The notes: a model not told the origin generated them from the sequence alone. A stretch of 64,000 bases of DNA from Tsukamurella tyrosinosolvens (GCF_900104775.1 NZ_FNSA01000003.1:3968001-4032000), one strand, 5' to 3'. Numbered from the stretch's first letter, positions 7,383-15,913 are shown. A program made the numbers and translations.

Positions 7383-7589
7383 CTACCGTCCGAAGCCCTC
7401 GGCCAGAAACTCGTCGGCGCGCGCCCCGACGGCGGTCCCGTCGCCCTCGATGGACCCGAACCACGCAGGCGGCCACGTCCCGCGGGGCACAGGCGCGAGG
7501 TGGCGCTTCACCTCGGTCAGCACGTGCGCGACGTCGGCGTCCGGCATCTCGTCCACCAGGCGCCTCAACTCGTCCCGATCCGCGCTCAT
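7383..7589 (-). CDS. VapB-like antitoxin
   Basis: A 68-residue protein immediately upstream of vapC. Its C-terminal segment (PPAWFGSIEGDGTAVGARAD, then EFLAEGFGR) is typical of small antitoxins paired with PIN toxins of this subgroup and would wrap the toxin active site. The N-terminal half forms a predicted helix (ELRRLVDEMPDADVAHVLTE) but no clear ribbon-helix-helix or AbrB DNA-binding motif is obvious. A -10 box TACCAT ends 7 nt before the ATG, indicating a leaderless operon promoter. Confidence 0.78.
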   Translation of the reverse strand: MSADRDELRRLVDEMPDADVAHVLTEVKRHLAPVPRGTWPPAWFGSIEGDGTAVGARADEFLAEGFGR

Positions 7590-7596
7590 ACTTCCG

Positions 7597-7602
7597 ATGG
7601 TA
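7597..7602 (-). promoter_or_regulatory. -10 element of the vapBC-kinase operon (leaderless)
   Basis: TACCAT on the minus strand is followed by 7 nt and then the antitoxin ATG at 7589. Confidence 0.5.
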
Positions 7603-7620
7603 GCTCGACGGCCGCGCGGA

Positions 7621-8427
7621 TCAGGACTGCTCGCCTGCTGGTTCCGGCTCGCCGGCGTCCACCCCGACGGGCCGCAGCAGCGTGGGGTACTTCGGCGGCA
7701 GGCCGTCGCCGGTGGAGATGCCGCGCACGCGGCGGGAGATCCACGGGTAGGCGAACTCGCGACGCCAGCGCTTCTTGATCGCGCGGTCCTCGGCCGGGGT
7801 GATCACGGGCTCCGGTCCCAGGTCCGGGACCTCGAGCGCGTGTGGCACGCCCAGCACGTCGAGCACCTCGATCGCCATCCGCAGATGCCCGGGCTGCGAC
7901 ATGTGGATCCGGTCGAACTCCCACATCCGCAGGTCTCGGTACTCCTTCATCCGCCAGTAGTCGAGCAGCAGCAGCCCCCGCTCGGCGGCGATCTCGCGGA
8001 CCAGCTCGTTGTAGATGGCGAAGCGGCCTCGGAGCGCGCCGAAGATCCCGCTGCCGTGGGTGTCGGCGGCGGTCCACACCACCACCGTCGCGCCGGAGTC
8101 CGCGAGCCGCGACAGCAACGCGTCGTAGGCCGCGACCACCGCGTCGACGTCCACCGACGGCCGGATCAGGTCGTTCGCCCCGGCGTATACGGTCACGAGA
8201 TCCGGGGCCAGCTCCAGGCAGGGATCCAGTTGCTCGGCGACGATCTGGTCCATCTTCTTGCCGCGGATCGCCAGGTTCGCGTACCCGAAGTCCGCGGAGC
8301 GCGAGGCCAGCACCTCGGCGACCCGGTCGGACCAGCCCCGGTACTCGTGCGTCCCCGTCGGATCGGGATCGCCGACGCCCTCGGTGAACGAGTCCCCGAT
8401 CGCCACGTACCGCAGGAAGTCAGCCAC
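7621..8427 (-). CDS. SGNH/GDSL-family hydrolase
   Basis: A 268-residue protein with the GDSL block I motif (AIGDSFTEG, nucleophile S13), a block III GAND motif (VYAGANDLIR) and the C-terminal block V DRIHMSQPGH carrying the Asp-His pair. These are the catalytic elements of SGNH esterases/lipases. No signal peptide is visible, so it is probably cytoplasmic. It starts with GTG 12 bp downstream of manB in the same direction and may be cotranscribed, although TATAGA (overlapping the manB stop codon) could serve as its own -10. The substrate is unknown; deacylation of a lipid or sugar ester is plausible. Confidence 0.88.
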   Translation of the reverse strand: MADFLRYVAIGDSFTEGVGDPDPTGTHEYRGWSDRVAEVLASRSADFGYANLAIRGKKMDQIVAEQLDPCLELAPDLVTVYAGANDLIRPSVDVDAVVAAYDALLSRLADSGATVVVWTAADTHGSGIFGALRGRFAIYNELVREIAAERGLLLLDYWRMKEYRDLRMWEFDRIHMSQPGHLRMAIEVLDVLGVPHALEVPDLGPEPVITPAEDRAIKKRWRREFAYPWISRRVRGISTGDGLPPKYPTLLRPVGVDAGEPEPAGEQS

Positions 8428-8439
8428 CGCGATGCCCCT

Positions 8440-9546
8440 CTATACGTCCGTCGAGAACCGCACGCCGCCGTCGGGCAGCTCGACGCCCGGCCACACGCGC
8501 GCTCCGTGCAGCAGTTCGCACCGGGCGCCGACGGAGGCACCGTCGCCGATGACGGCCTCGCGGATGCGGGCCCGCGGCCCGATGTGCGCGCCGAAGCCGA
8601 TGATCGACCGCTCGACGATCGCGCCGGCCTCGATCCGCACCCCGTCGAAGACGACGGCGCCGTCGAGCCGGGCGCCGGCGCCGATCTCCGCGCCGCGCCC
8701 GACGACGGAGCCGCCGATCACCAGCGCGCCCGGCGCCACGGAGGCGCCGGGGTGGATGAGGCACTCGCCGCGCCCACCGTCGAGGGCGGCCGACGGGGCG
8801 ATGCCGCGCACCAGGTCGGAGCTGCCGGCGACGAAGTCCTCGGGCGTACCCATGTCGCGCCAGTAGCCGTAGTCGACGTGGCCGTAGAGGCGGCTGCCAC
8901 CGTTGAGCAGGGCCGGGAAGACCTCGCGCTCGACCGAGACCGGCCGGCCCGCGGGGATCTCCTCGATCACCGAGCGCTTGAAGACGTAGCAGCCGGCGTT
9001 GATCTGGTCGGTCGGCGGATCCTGGGTCTTCTCGAGGAAGGCGGTGACCCGGCCGGTGGCGTCGGTCGGCACGCAGCCGAAGGCGCGGGGGTCGGGCACG
9101 CGCACGAGGTGCATCGTGACGTCGGCGTCCTTCTCGCGGTGCGTGTTCACGACGGCGCGGATGTCGGAGCCGCCGAGCACGTCGCCGTTGAAGACCAGCA
9201 CGGTGTCGGCCTTGACCGCGGACAGCACGTTGCGGATGCCGCCGCCGGTGCCGAGCGGCTCGGTCTCGACGACGTACGAGAGCTCGAGCCCCAACTCGGA
9301 GCCGTCGCCGAAGTACTCCTCGAAGACCTCCGCCTTGAAGGAGGTGCCCAGGACCACGCGGCGGATCCCGGCGTCGCGGATCCGCGAGAGCAGGTGGGTG
9401 AGGAAGGGCTTGCCCGCCGTGGGCAGCATCGGCTTGGGCGCCGACAGGGTGAGCGGGCGCAGGCGTGTGCCCTTGCCGCCCACCAGGATCACGGCCTCCA
9501 CGTCACTGAGGTCCACACCGGCGTCCTGATCCACCGAGGTCATCAT
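8440..9546 (-). CDS. manB: Mannose-1-phosphate guanylyltransferase (ManB/GMPP type)
   Basis: A 368-residue nucleotidyltransferase. The N-terminal Rossmann-like domain has the signature VILVGGKGTRLRPLTLSAPK and the later GDV segment (VFNGDVLGG) for metal binding. The C-terminal third is a left-handed beta-helix of hexapeptide repeats (about residues 270-360). It makes GDP-mannose for lipomannan, phosphatidylinositol mannosides and glycans. Two adjacent ATGs (9546 and 9543) overlap the wbbL stop codon, indicating coupling. The order manB-wbbL-rmlD is that of Rv3264c-Rv3266c. Confidence 0.9.
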   Translation of the reverse strand: MMTSVDQDAGVDLSDVEAVILVGGKGTRLRPLTLSAPKPMLPTAGKPFLTHLLSRIRDAGIRRVVLGTSFKAEVFEEYFGDGSELGLELSYVVETEPLGTGGGIRNVLSAVKADTVLVFNGDVLGGSDIRAVVNTHREKDADVTMHLVRVPDPRAFGCVPTDATGRVTAFLEKTQDPPTDQINAGCYVFKRSVIEEIPAGRPVSVEREVFPALLNGGSRLYGHVDYGYWRDMGTPEDFVAGSSDLVRGIAPSAALDGGRGECLIHPGASVAPGALVIGGSVVGRGAEIGAGARLDGAVVFDGVRIEAGAIVERSIIGFGAHIGPRARIREAVIGDGASVGARCELLHGARVWPGVELPDGGVRFSTDV

Positions 9547-10436
9547 TCCCCTTTTCGTCTCCGCGTCGCCGCGAGAACACTGATCCGCGAGCGCGCGGCC
9601 AGCCCCACCTTCATCGCCGCGCGCAAGGGCGCGGCCGCCGGACCGGGGTGCCGGTCGGCGAAGAACCGGTACGCGGAGGCGTGGTGCGCGGGGAGCATGA
9701 GCTCCGGCACCTTTCCCGCCGCGTGGCCCTTGGCGTGCACGATCTCCGCCGTCGGGACGTAGACGTTGCTCCAGCCGGCGCGGGCGAGCCGGTCGCCGAA
9801 GTCGACGTCCTCCATGTACATGAAGTAGCGGTCGTCGAAGCCGCCGATCTCCGCGAAGGCCTCCGGCCGCACCAGCAGGCAGGAGCCCGAGAGCCAGCCG
9901 GCCTCGCGCTCGGCCACCTCGGCCTGCGACTGCTGGTAGGCCCGGGTCCACGGGTTCGACTTCCAGACGGTGCCGAGCAGCGCGTGCCCGATCCCGAACC
10001 GCATGCTGGGCACGTTCCGGGCCGACGGGTAGACGGTGCCGTCGGGGTCGCGGATCAGCGGGCCCAGCGATCCGGCGCGGGGGTGCCGCGCGGCCGCCTC
10101 GATGAGGGCGTCGATCGATCCCGGGCCGAAGACGACGTCCGGGTTGCTGATGAGCAACCAGTCGAGCGCGCCGAGGTCCAGGCGCGCGACGGCGTAGTTG
10201 ATCGCGCCGCCGTAGCCGAGGTTCGCTCCGGTGCGGAGCAGCTCGGCCTCCGGGTGGGCGGCCTCGGCCGCCTCGGGGGACCCGTCGACGGAGCCGTTGT
10301 CGGCCATGAGGACGCGCGGCGCGGCGCCGGAGAAGGCACCGTCGATGCTGGTCAGGAAGTTCTCGAGGTGTTCACCCGGCGAATAGGTGACGGTGACCAC
10401 GGCGAGCGTGGGCAGCGCTTTGTCGGTTCCGGGCAC
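9543..10436 (-). CDS. wbbL: Rhamnosyltransferase WbbL (arabinogalactan linker)
   Basis: A 297-residue GT2 glycosyltransferase. It shows the nucleotide-binding N terminus (VVTVTYSPGEHLENFL, then MADNGSVDGSPE), an NPDV segment and the acidic motif YMEDVDFGDRL. WbbL transfers rhamnose from dTDP-rhamnose to GlcNAc-PP-decaprenol, forming the linker that joins arabinogalactan to peptidoglycan; the enzyme is essential in mycobacteria. It starts with GTG at 10436, 9 bp beyond the rmlD stop. A -10 box TAACCT overlaps that stop codon and could give a leaderless internal transcript. Confidence 0.92.
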   Translation of the reverse strand: MPGTDKALPTLAVVTVTYSPGEHLENFLTSIDGAFSGAAPRVLMADNGSVDGSPEAAEAAHPEAELLRTGANLGYGGAINYAVARLDLGALDWLLISNPDVVFGPGSIDALIEAAARHPRAGSLGPLIRDPDGTVYPSARNVPSMRFGIGHALLGTVWKSNPWTRAYQQSQAEVAEREAGWLSGSCLLVRPEAFAEIGGFDDRYFMYMEDVDFGDRLARAGWSNVYVPTAEIVHAKGHAAGKVPELMLPAHHASAYRFFADRHPGPAAAPLRAAMKVGLAARSRISVLAATRRRKGE

Positions 10437-10442
10437 GCGGCC

Positions 10443-10448
10443 AGGTTA
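10443..10448 (-). promoter_or_regulatory. -10 element before wbbL overlapping the rmlD stop codon
   Basis: TAACCT on the minus strand is separated by 6 nt from the wbbL GTG. It may be an internal leaderless promoter inside the rmlD-wbbL-manB operon. Confidence 0.4.
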
Positions 10449-11354
10449 CCGGGCGGGCTGTGCGGGTGCGGCCAGCGCCCGGTCCAGTGCGTCGCGCCAG
10501 TCCGGCAGCGGCGCCAGCCCCCACGCCGCCCACGCGGCGGACGACAGCACCGAGTACGCCGGGCGCGGCGCCGGCCGCGGGAAGTCGGCGGTCGTGCACG
10601 GCGTGACCCGCCCGGGGTCCGCGCCCACCCGGGCGAAGACGCCGCGGGCCACGTCGAACCACGTGGCGGCCCCGCCGCCGGCGGCGTGCAGCACCGCGCC
10701 GGGCCGCTCCGGCTCCGCGCCGAGGAGGACGGCGAGGTCGAGCAGCCCCGCGGCGAGGTCGGGCGCGTAGGTGGGCGAGCCGGTCTGGTCGTCGACGACC
10801 TTCGGGTCGACGTCGCCGTCGGCGAGCCGCCCCATCGTCCCCACGAAGTCCGGCGCCCAGGCGGTACCGCCGTCGGGGCCGGCCGTGCGCCCCGTGTACA
10901 CCCAGGCGGTCCGCACCACGACGGTCCGCGGGTCGGCGGCCCGGGCGGCCTCCTCTCCGGAGAGCTTGGTGCGCCCGTAGACGCTCGCGGGTCCCGTCGG
11001 GTCGCCCGGCTCCCACGGCCGCGGGGGCACCGGTGCGGGTCCGAAGACGTAGTCGGTCGAGACGTGCACGAGCCGCGCGCCGGTGGCGGCGCACCGCGCG
11101 GCGAGCAGGCCGGGGGCGACCGCGTTGAGGGCCGCGGCGGCGTCCGGCTCGGACTCCGCCGCGTCGACGGCGGTGTGCGCCGCGCAGTTGATCAGCACCG
11201 TCGACGGGCCCAGCGCGAGCTCGGCGACCGATTGTGGCGAAGTCACATCGAGATGGGCGCGCCCCAGCGCGCGGGCCGCGATTCCGCGGCCGGCGGCCTC
11301 CGCGACCAGCGCCGATCCCAGTTGTCCGGACGCGCCGGTGATCACCAGTTCCAC
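10446..11354 (-). CDS. rmlD: dTDP-4-dehydrorhamnose reductase
   Basis: A 302-residue short-chain dehydrogenase/reductase. The N terminus has the NAD(P)-binding motif ITGASGQLGSAL, with the catalytic region STDYVFG and YGRTKLSGEE (the YxxxK pair). RmlD performs the last step of dTDP-L-rhamnose synthesis, the donor used by the next gene product WbbL. The GTG at 11354 (VELVITG) is chosen because a TACCGT -10 box lies 7 nt upstream and homology starts here; upstream in-frame sequence is unrelated. Confidence 0.92.
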   Translation of the reverse strand: MELVITGASGQLGSALVAEAAGRGIAARALGRAHLDVTSPQSVAELALGPSTVLINCAAHTAVDAAESEPDAAAALNAVAPGLLAARCAATGARLVHVSTDYVFGPAPVPPRPWEPGDPTGPASVYGRTKLSGEEAARAADPRTVVVRTAWVYTGRTAGPDGGTAWAPDFVGTMGRLADGDVDPKVVDDQTGSPTYAPDLAAGLLDLAVLLGAEPERPGAVLHAAGGGAATWFDVARGVFARVGADPGRVTPCTTADFPRPAPRPAYSVLSSAAWAAWGLAPLPDWRDALDRALAAPAQPAR

Positions 11355-11361
11355 ACCGCGA

Positions 11362-11367
11362 ACGGTA
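11362..11367 (-). promoter_or_regulatory. -10 element of the rmlD-wbbL-manB operon (leaderless)
   Basis: TACCGT on the minus strand is followed by 7 nt and then the rmlD GTG start. Confidence 0.5.
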
Positions 11368-11431
11368 CGTGACGGCCGCGTCTGCGGAGTGTTCACATGT
11401 CGAGTCGGTACCGTTATGGAGATGTGATCAT

Positions 11432-11454
11432 GCGGGCCGAAGCAGCCGGCCCGC
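11432..11454. other. Hairpin in the leader of the LCP gene
   Basis: GCGGGCC and GGCCCGC form perfect 7-bp arms around a 9-nt loop, followed by TTT. It lies 25 bp upstream of the LCP start codon and would be in its 5' untranslated region. It could be an RNA structure or a weak terminator; no known riboswitch is recognised. Confidence 0.4.
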
Positions 11455-11478
11455 TTTCCCGACGTTGAGGAGTGGTGG

Positions 11479-13227
11479 GTGTCCGACAGCCCCAGCCGAC
11501 GCGGCGCACGCCATTCCCGGAGCGCCGACGCCAAGCGCGCAGCGGCAGAGCGCGCCGGTGAGCAGCCCGACGGCAAGCGCGCGGGGACGCGGCGCCGGAG
11601 CGTCCGCGCCGAGAACGAGGGCGACGGTGCGCAGTCCCTGCGGGCCCGGCCCGTCCCCCGCGCCGGGGACCTCTCCGTCGACACCCGGGAGCGGCTGCAG
11701 CGCAGCGGCAAGGTCCTCATCGCGCTGATCACGGCCATCGTGATCGTGGTGACGGGCGTGGCCTGGTTCTGGTGGTCCCGCTTCGCCGGCGACATCGTGC
11801 GCGGCCCGAGCATCGCGGCCAAGCCCGACGGTGCGACCGACATCCTGCTGGTGGGCACGGACTCGCGCACCGACGCCAAGGGCAACCCGCTCACCAAGCA
11901 GGAGCTGGCGCGACTCAACGCGGGTGTCGACGACGGCACCCTGAACACCGACACCATCATCCTCATCCGCATCCCCAACGACGGGAAGTCGGCCACCGCG
12001 ATCTCGATCCCCCGCGACGCCTACGTGGCGATCCCGGACCAGGGCAAGGGCAAGATCAACTCCGCCTTCGCGGGCGCCGCGAACGTGACCCGTGACAAGG
12101 CCATCGCGAACGGCGACGACGAGAAGACCGCCGTGCAGAAGGGCAACGAGGACGGCCGCAAGGCGCTCATCGAGACCGTCGCGAACCTCACCGGCGTCTC
12201 CGTCGACCGGTACGCGGAGATCGGCCTCGTCGGCTTCTCCCGCCTGACCAACGCGGTCGGCGGCGTCGACGTGTGCCTGAAGAAGCCCGTCAACGACCCC
12301 TACTCGGGCGCGCGGTTCAAAGCCGGCAAGCAGACGCTCAAGGGCCCGCAGGCGCTGAGCTTCGTGCGGCAGCGCCACGGCCTTCCCCGCGGCGACCTCG
12401 ACCGCGTCACGCGCCAGCAGGTGTTCATGGCCTCGCTGGCCAGCAAGATCCTCTCCACGGGCACCCTGACCAGCCCCAGCAAGCTCAGCCAACTGCAGGA
12501 CGCGCTGTCCACGTCCGTCACGCTCGACCAGGAGTGGGACGTGATGGGCTTCGCGAAGGAGCTGGCGAACCTCTCGGCCGGGAAGGTCCAGTTCTCGACG
12601 GTGCCCGTCGTCCGCGACGACGGCTGGAGCGACGACGGCCAGCAGTCTGTCGTGGTCGTCGATCCCAAGCAGGTCCAGGCGTACGTCGCGGGGCTGCTCG
12701 GCGACAAGCCGGGCACCACGAAGCCGAAGGCCACCTCGGCGAGCTCGTCGCCGGCGGTCCCGTCGGTGAACCGCTCCTCGTACACGGTGGACGTCGTGAA
12801 CGGGGGCACCACGTCGGGCCTCGCGAGCAGCGTCTCGACCTTCCTCGGCGGCAAGGGCTTCGCGCAGGGCTCCACGGGCAACGCCTCGTCCTCCGAGTCG
12901 TCGTCCAGCGGTAAGAGCGCGGTCCTGGCGAGCTCGGCGAACGACCAGGGCGCGAAGGCCGTGGCCGCGCTGCTCGGCGGGCTGCCCGTGGTGGCGAGCG
13001 GCGCCGTGCAGTCCGGGCACGTCAAGGTCCTGATCCAGGACGGCTACAGCGGCCCCGGCTCGTCCAGCGACTCCGGCTCGGACTCCGATTCCGCGGCGAC
13101 GACCACGTCGATCCCGCCGGGCATGACCGAGGCGCTCGATCCCAGCGAGGCGGCGCGCATCAGCTCGCTGCTCAACCGCCCGGGCTTCACCGCCCAGCAG
13201 GACGGAGGCGTGCCGTGCGTGGACTGA
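11479..13227 (+). CDS. LytR-CpsA-Psr (LCP) family cell-wall polymer ligase with LytR_C domain
   Basis: A 582-residue protein. It has an arginine-rich cytoplasmic N terminus (1-75), one membrane helix (about 78-100) and an LCP catalytic domain with DILLVGTDSRTD, NTDTIILIRIP, SIPRDAYV and the FVRQRHGLPRGDLDR pyrophosphate-binding arginines. A C-terminal LytR_C domain (about 432-525) precedes a Ser/Asp-rich tail. LCP enzymes ligate arabinogalactan from its lipid carrier to peptidoglycan. The GTG at 11479 follows a GAGGAG Shine-Dalgarno sequence. It is divergent from rmlD, as Rv3267 is from Rv3266c, so linker synthesis and final ligation are encoded side by side. Confidence 0.92.
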   Translation: MSDSPSRRGARHSRSADAKRAAAERAGEQPDGKRAGTRRRSVRAENEGDGAQSLRARPVPRAGDLSVDTRERLQRSGKVLIALITAIVIVVTGVAWFWWSRFAGDIVRGPSIAAKPDGATDILLVGTDSRTDAKGNPLTKQELARLNAGVDDGTLNTDTIILIRIPNDGKSATAISIPRDAYVAIPDQGKGKINSAFAGAANVTRDKAIANGDDEKTAVQKGNEDGRKALIETVANLTGVSVDRYAEIGLVGFSRLTNAVGGVDVCLKKPVNDPYSGARFKAGKQTLKGPQALSFVRQRHGLPRGDLDRVTRQQVFMASLASKILSTGTLTSPSKLSQLQDALSTSVTLDQEWDVMGFAKELANLSAGKVQFSTVPVVRDDGWSDDGQQSVVVVDPKQVQAYVAGLLGDKPGTTKPKATSASSSPAVPSVNRSSYTVDVVNGGTTSGLASSVSTFLGGKGFAQGSTGNASSSESSSSGKSAVLASSANDQGAKAVAALLGGLPVVASGAVQSGHVKVLIQDGYSGPGSSSDSGSDSDSAATTTSIPPGMTEALDPSEAARISSLLNRPGFTAQQDGGVPCVD

Positions 13228-13916
13228 CGGTGACCGACCGGCTGCTCGTGCCGATCGTCCAGGCGGACGGTGCCGCACCCCGGTTCACCTGGTACGACGA
13301 TGCCGCCGGCGCCCGGATGGGCCTGTCGGCGATCACGCTGGGCAATTGGGCCGCCAAGTGCGGCAACCTGCTCCGCGACCAGTACGGCCTCGGCCCGGGC
13401 GACCCCGTCGGGGTGCTGCTGCCGGCGCACTGGCAGACCGCGGGGATCCTGTTCGGCGCCTGGTGGGCCGGCTGCGAGGTCCGCTTCGGCGAGTCCGGCG
13501 ACGTGACCTTCGCCGCCCCCGACCGCCTCGACGAGGCGGAGGGCGACGAGATCCTGGCCGTCGGCCTCGACGCCTTCGGCCTGGCCGTGCCCGACCTGCC
13601 GCCGGGCATCGACGACTACACCACCGAGGTGCGCGTGCACCCCGACGCCTTCACGCCGGGCGGGGCGGGCACCACCCTCGCGGGCGACGACGCCGAGATC
13701 GTGCTGGCCCGCTCGACGGCGCTGGCCGCGTCCGCCGGCTACGCCGCCGGCGACCGGGTGCTCTCCACGCGGGAGTGGCGCACCGTCGACGACCTGTACG
13801 ACGGCCTGCTCGCCCCCTTCGCCGCGCCCGCGTCGGTCATCCACGTCTCCCACCCGGACCCCGCGAAGCTGACGGACAAGTTCGCCACCGAGAAGGCCAC
13901 CGCCCGCGTCGCCTGA
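13215..13916 (+). CDS. TIGR03089-type conserved actinobacterial protein (truncated AMP-ligase-like fold)
   Basis: A 233-residue protein that overlaps the end of the LCP gene by 13 bp (GTG at 13215; GTG at 13230 is an alternative). The segment LGNWAAKCGNLLRDQYGLGPGDPVGVLLPAHWQTAGILFGAWWAG resembles (over two stretches) the N-terminal part of acyl-CoA synthetases, but the AMP-binding P-loop and C-terminal domain are absent, so it cannot be a complete ligase. Rv3268 occupies the same place in M. tuberculosis. The function is unknown; coupling to LCP suggests a cell-envelope role. Confidence 0.8.
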   Translation: MRGLTVTDRLLVPIVQADGAAPRFTWYDDAAGARMGLSAITLGNWAAKCGNLLRDQYGLGPGDPVGVLLPAHWQTAGILFGAWWAGCEVRFGESGDVTFAAPDRLDEAEGDEILAVGLDAFGLAVPDLPPGIDDYTTEVRVHPDAFTPGGAGTTLAGDDAEIVLARSTALAASAGYAAGDRVLSTREWRTVDDLYDGLLAPFAAPASVIHVSHPDPAKLTDKFATEKATARVA

Positions 13917-13922
13917 CGGCCC

Positions 13923-14534
13923 CTACTGCTGCACGTCGACGACGATGCGTCCCGGCCCCGTCAGGGTGGAGTCGGCGTAGCGCTGCGCGTTGCCGGTGAG
14001 CTTGATCGCGACCTGCAGTTGTCCCTCGAAGTGGCAGGTGACGATCGCGCGCGAGACGGCGTTGCCGGGTCCGGCGACCGTCCGCTCACCCGTGTACGGC
14101 GAGACCCCGTCGTGGTCGAAGATCCCCACCGGCTCGGCGCGCACCACCAGGTACTCCCCCGGCCCGCCGAGCACGGCGCCCGACGCGCAGTCGACGACCG
14201 GCCCCGCCTCGCGGGTGACCCGGTACGGCGGCGTCGCCCCGGTGAACTCCAGCACCACCCGGTCGGCGCCGTCGCGCGCCCCGGTCCGCAGGTCCTTCAG
14301 CATCGTCGAGCCCGGAGCGACGGAGGCGCTCGTCGTGGTCGTCGCGCTCGGGGGTGCGCTGGTGGCCGTCCCCGGCCTCGACGGTGCCGTGCCCGTCACC
14401 GTCGTCGCCGACGACGGGCGTGCGATGCCCGACGGGGCCGTCACCGGCCCGGTCTGGCCGCACGCGGTCACCGCCGCCCCCAGTACGAGCACCGCCGCCC
14501 CCGACAGTGCCCGACGCATCGTCGTCGAATACAC
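13923..14534 (-). CDS. Secreted AMIN-like-domain lipoprotein
   Basis: A 203-residue protein. A signal peptide ends in the lipobox VTAC (Cys 25), then a Ser/Thr/Pro-rich linker (26-75) leads to a beta-rich domain (DRVVLEFTG, YRVTREAGP, GRIVVDV) of the AMIN-like type found in actinobacterial lipoproteins. It should be anchored to the outer face of the membrane. It starts with GTG at 14534; ATG at 14519 is an alternative that keeps the full signal peptide. It is convergent with the preceding gene, 6 bp apart. No specific ligand can be assigned. Confidence 0.8.
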   Translation of the reverse strand: MYSTTMRRALSGAAVLVLGAAVTACGQTGPVTAPSGIARPSSATTVTGTAPSRPGTATSAPPSATTTTSASVAPGSTMLKDLRTGARDGADRVVLEFTGATPPYRVTREAGPVVDCASGAVLGGPGEYLVVRAEPVGIFDHDGVSPYTGERTVAGPGNAVSRAIVTCHFEGQLQVAIKLTGNAQRYADSTLTGPGRIVVDVQQ

Positions 14535-14632
14535 GTCCGCCCCTCTCGTCCGGTCCAGGCTATGAGTGGATCGGTCGGGAGGGGCGGATCGTTATCGAAC
14601 CGAGGGCGAGCCGGTACCGGCCCGCGGAACGG

Positions 14633-15793
14633 TCAGCGCAGCAGCTGCCGCGACATGACCAGGCGCTGCACCTGGTTGGTGCCCTCGTAGATCTGGGTGA
14701 TCTTGGCGTCGCGCATCATCCGCTCGACCGGGAAGTCGCGGGTGTAGCCGGCGCCGCCGAGCAGCTGCACGGCGTCGGTGGTGACGTCCATCGCGACGTC
14801 GGAGGCGAAGCACTTCGACGCGGAGCTGATGAAGCCGAGGTTCTTCTCGCCGCGCTCGGCGCGGGCGGCGGCGGTGTAGACCATGAGGCGGGCGGCCTCG
14901 AGGCGCATCGCCATGTCGGCGACCATGAACTGGACGCCCTGGAACTCGGAGATGGACTTGCCGAACTGCTTGCGGTCCTTGATGTACTCGATCGCCACGT
15001 CGAGCGCGCCCTGCGCGATGCCGACGGCCTGCGCGCCGATGGTCGGGCGGGTGTGGTCGAGGGTCTGCAGCGCGGTCTTGAAGCCGGTTCCCTCGTCGCC
15101 GATCATGCGCATGGCGGGGATGCGGCACTCCTCGAACGCCAACTCGGCGGTGGGGCTGCCCTTGATGCCCAGCTTGTGCTCGTAGCCGGTGACGGAGAAG
15201 CCCGGGTCGTCCTTGTGCACGATGAAGGAGCTGATCCCGTTGGCGCCCTTCTCGGGGTCGGTGACGGCCATGACGGTGTACCAGGTGGACTTGCCGCCGT
15301 TGGTGATCCAGCACTTGGAGCCGTTGAGGACCCAGTCGTCGCCGTCCTTGCGGGCGCGGGTGCGCATCGACGCGGCGTCGGAGCCGGCCTCGCGCTCGGA
15401 GAGGGCGTAGGAGGCCATGGCCTCGCCGTTGGCGAGCGACGGCAGCACGTGCTGCTTGAGCTCCTCGGAGCCGTTGAGGATCAGGCCCATGGTGCCGAGC
15501 TTGTTCACGGCGGGGATCAGCGAGGAGCTGCCGCAGACGCGGGCCACCTCCTCGATGACGATGCAGGTGGCGACGGAGTCGGCGCCCTGGCCCTCGTACT
15601 CCTCGGGGACGTGGATGGCGTTGAAGCCGCTGGCGACCAGCGCGTCGAGCGCCTCCTGCGGGAACCGCTCCTTCTCGTCGACGTCCTTGGCGTGCGGCGC
15701 GATGTCGCGCTCGGCGAGCGCCCGGATGGCGGCGCGCAGTTCCTCGTGCTCCTCGGGGAGCTGGAACAGGTCGAAGTCGGGGTTGCCAGCCAT
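14633..15793 (-). CDS. fadE25: Acyl-CoA dehydrogenase FadE25-like
   Basis: A 386-residue FAD-dependent acyl-CoA dehydrogenase. Signatures include YALSEREAGSDAASM (FAD and substrate binding), WITNGG, RKQFGKSISEFQGVQF and the C-terminal IYEGTNQVQRLV whose glutamate is the usual catalytic base in short/medium-chain enzymes. It introduces the 2,3-double bond in acyl-CoA. It has a GGAGG ribosome-binding site and a TACAAT -10 element at 15837-15832. Its position upstream of purE matches Rv3274c-Rv3275c. Chain-length specificity is not readable. Confidence 0.92.
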   Translation of the reverse strand: MAGNPDFDLFQLPEEHEELRAAIRALAERDIAPHAKDVDEKERFPQEALDALVASGFNAIHVPEEYEGQGADSVATCIVIEEVARVCGSSSLIPAVNKLGTMGLILNGSEELKQHVLPSLANGEAMASYALSEREAGSDAASMRTRARKDGDDWVLNGSKCWITNGGKSTWYTVMAVTDPEKGANGISSFIVHKDDPGFSVTGYEHKLGIKGSPTAELAFEECRIPAMRMIGDEGTGFKTALQTLDHTRPTIGAQAVGIAQGALDVAIEYIKDRKQFGKSISEFQGVQFMVADMAMRLEAARLMVYTAAARAERGEKNLGFISSASKCFASDVAMDVTTDAVQLLGGAGYTRDFPVERMMRDAKITQIYEGTNQVQRLVMSRQLLR

Positions 15794-15891
15794 GAGGCCT
15801 CCATCAGCGTCTACGTGTTTGGTCCGCGCTGATTGTATCCATGCCCCATCCGCGGTCAGTTAGTCGCACGTAACCAGCATTCGCCGCCTCT

Positions 15892-15909
15892 GTTGTTCCC
15901 GGGAACAAC
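15892..15909. promoter_or_regulatory. Perfect 18-bp palindrome between the reductase-like gene and fadE25
   Basis: GTTGTTCCCGGGAACAAC reads the same on both strands. It starts 4 bp beyond the stop codon of the minus-strand gene ending at 15914 and lies about 100 bp upstream of the fadE25 start. No T-run follows it. It may be an operator for fadE25 or a terminator stem. Confidence 0.5.
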
Positions 15910-15913
15910 CGGG

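Noticed and set aside
13215-13916. Complete acyl-CoA synthetase
   Set aside because: Only the N-terminal type of segment is present; the AMP-binding signature and C-terminal lysine domain are missing.
15892-15909. Intrinsic terminator for the reductase gene ending at 15914
   Set aside because: The stem is close to the stop codon but there is no loop (a continuous palindrome) and no T-run, so a protein-binding site is at least as likely; not called as terminator.
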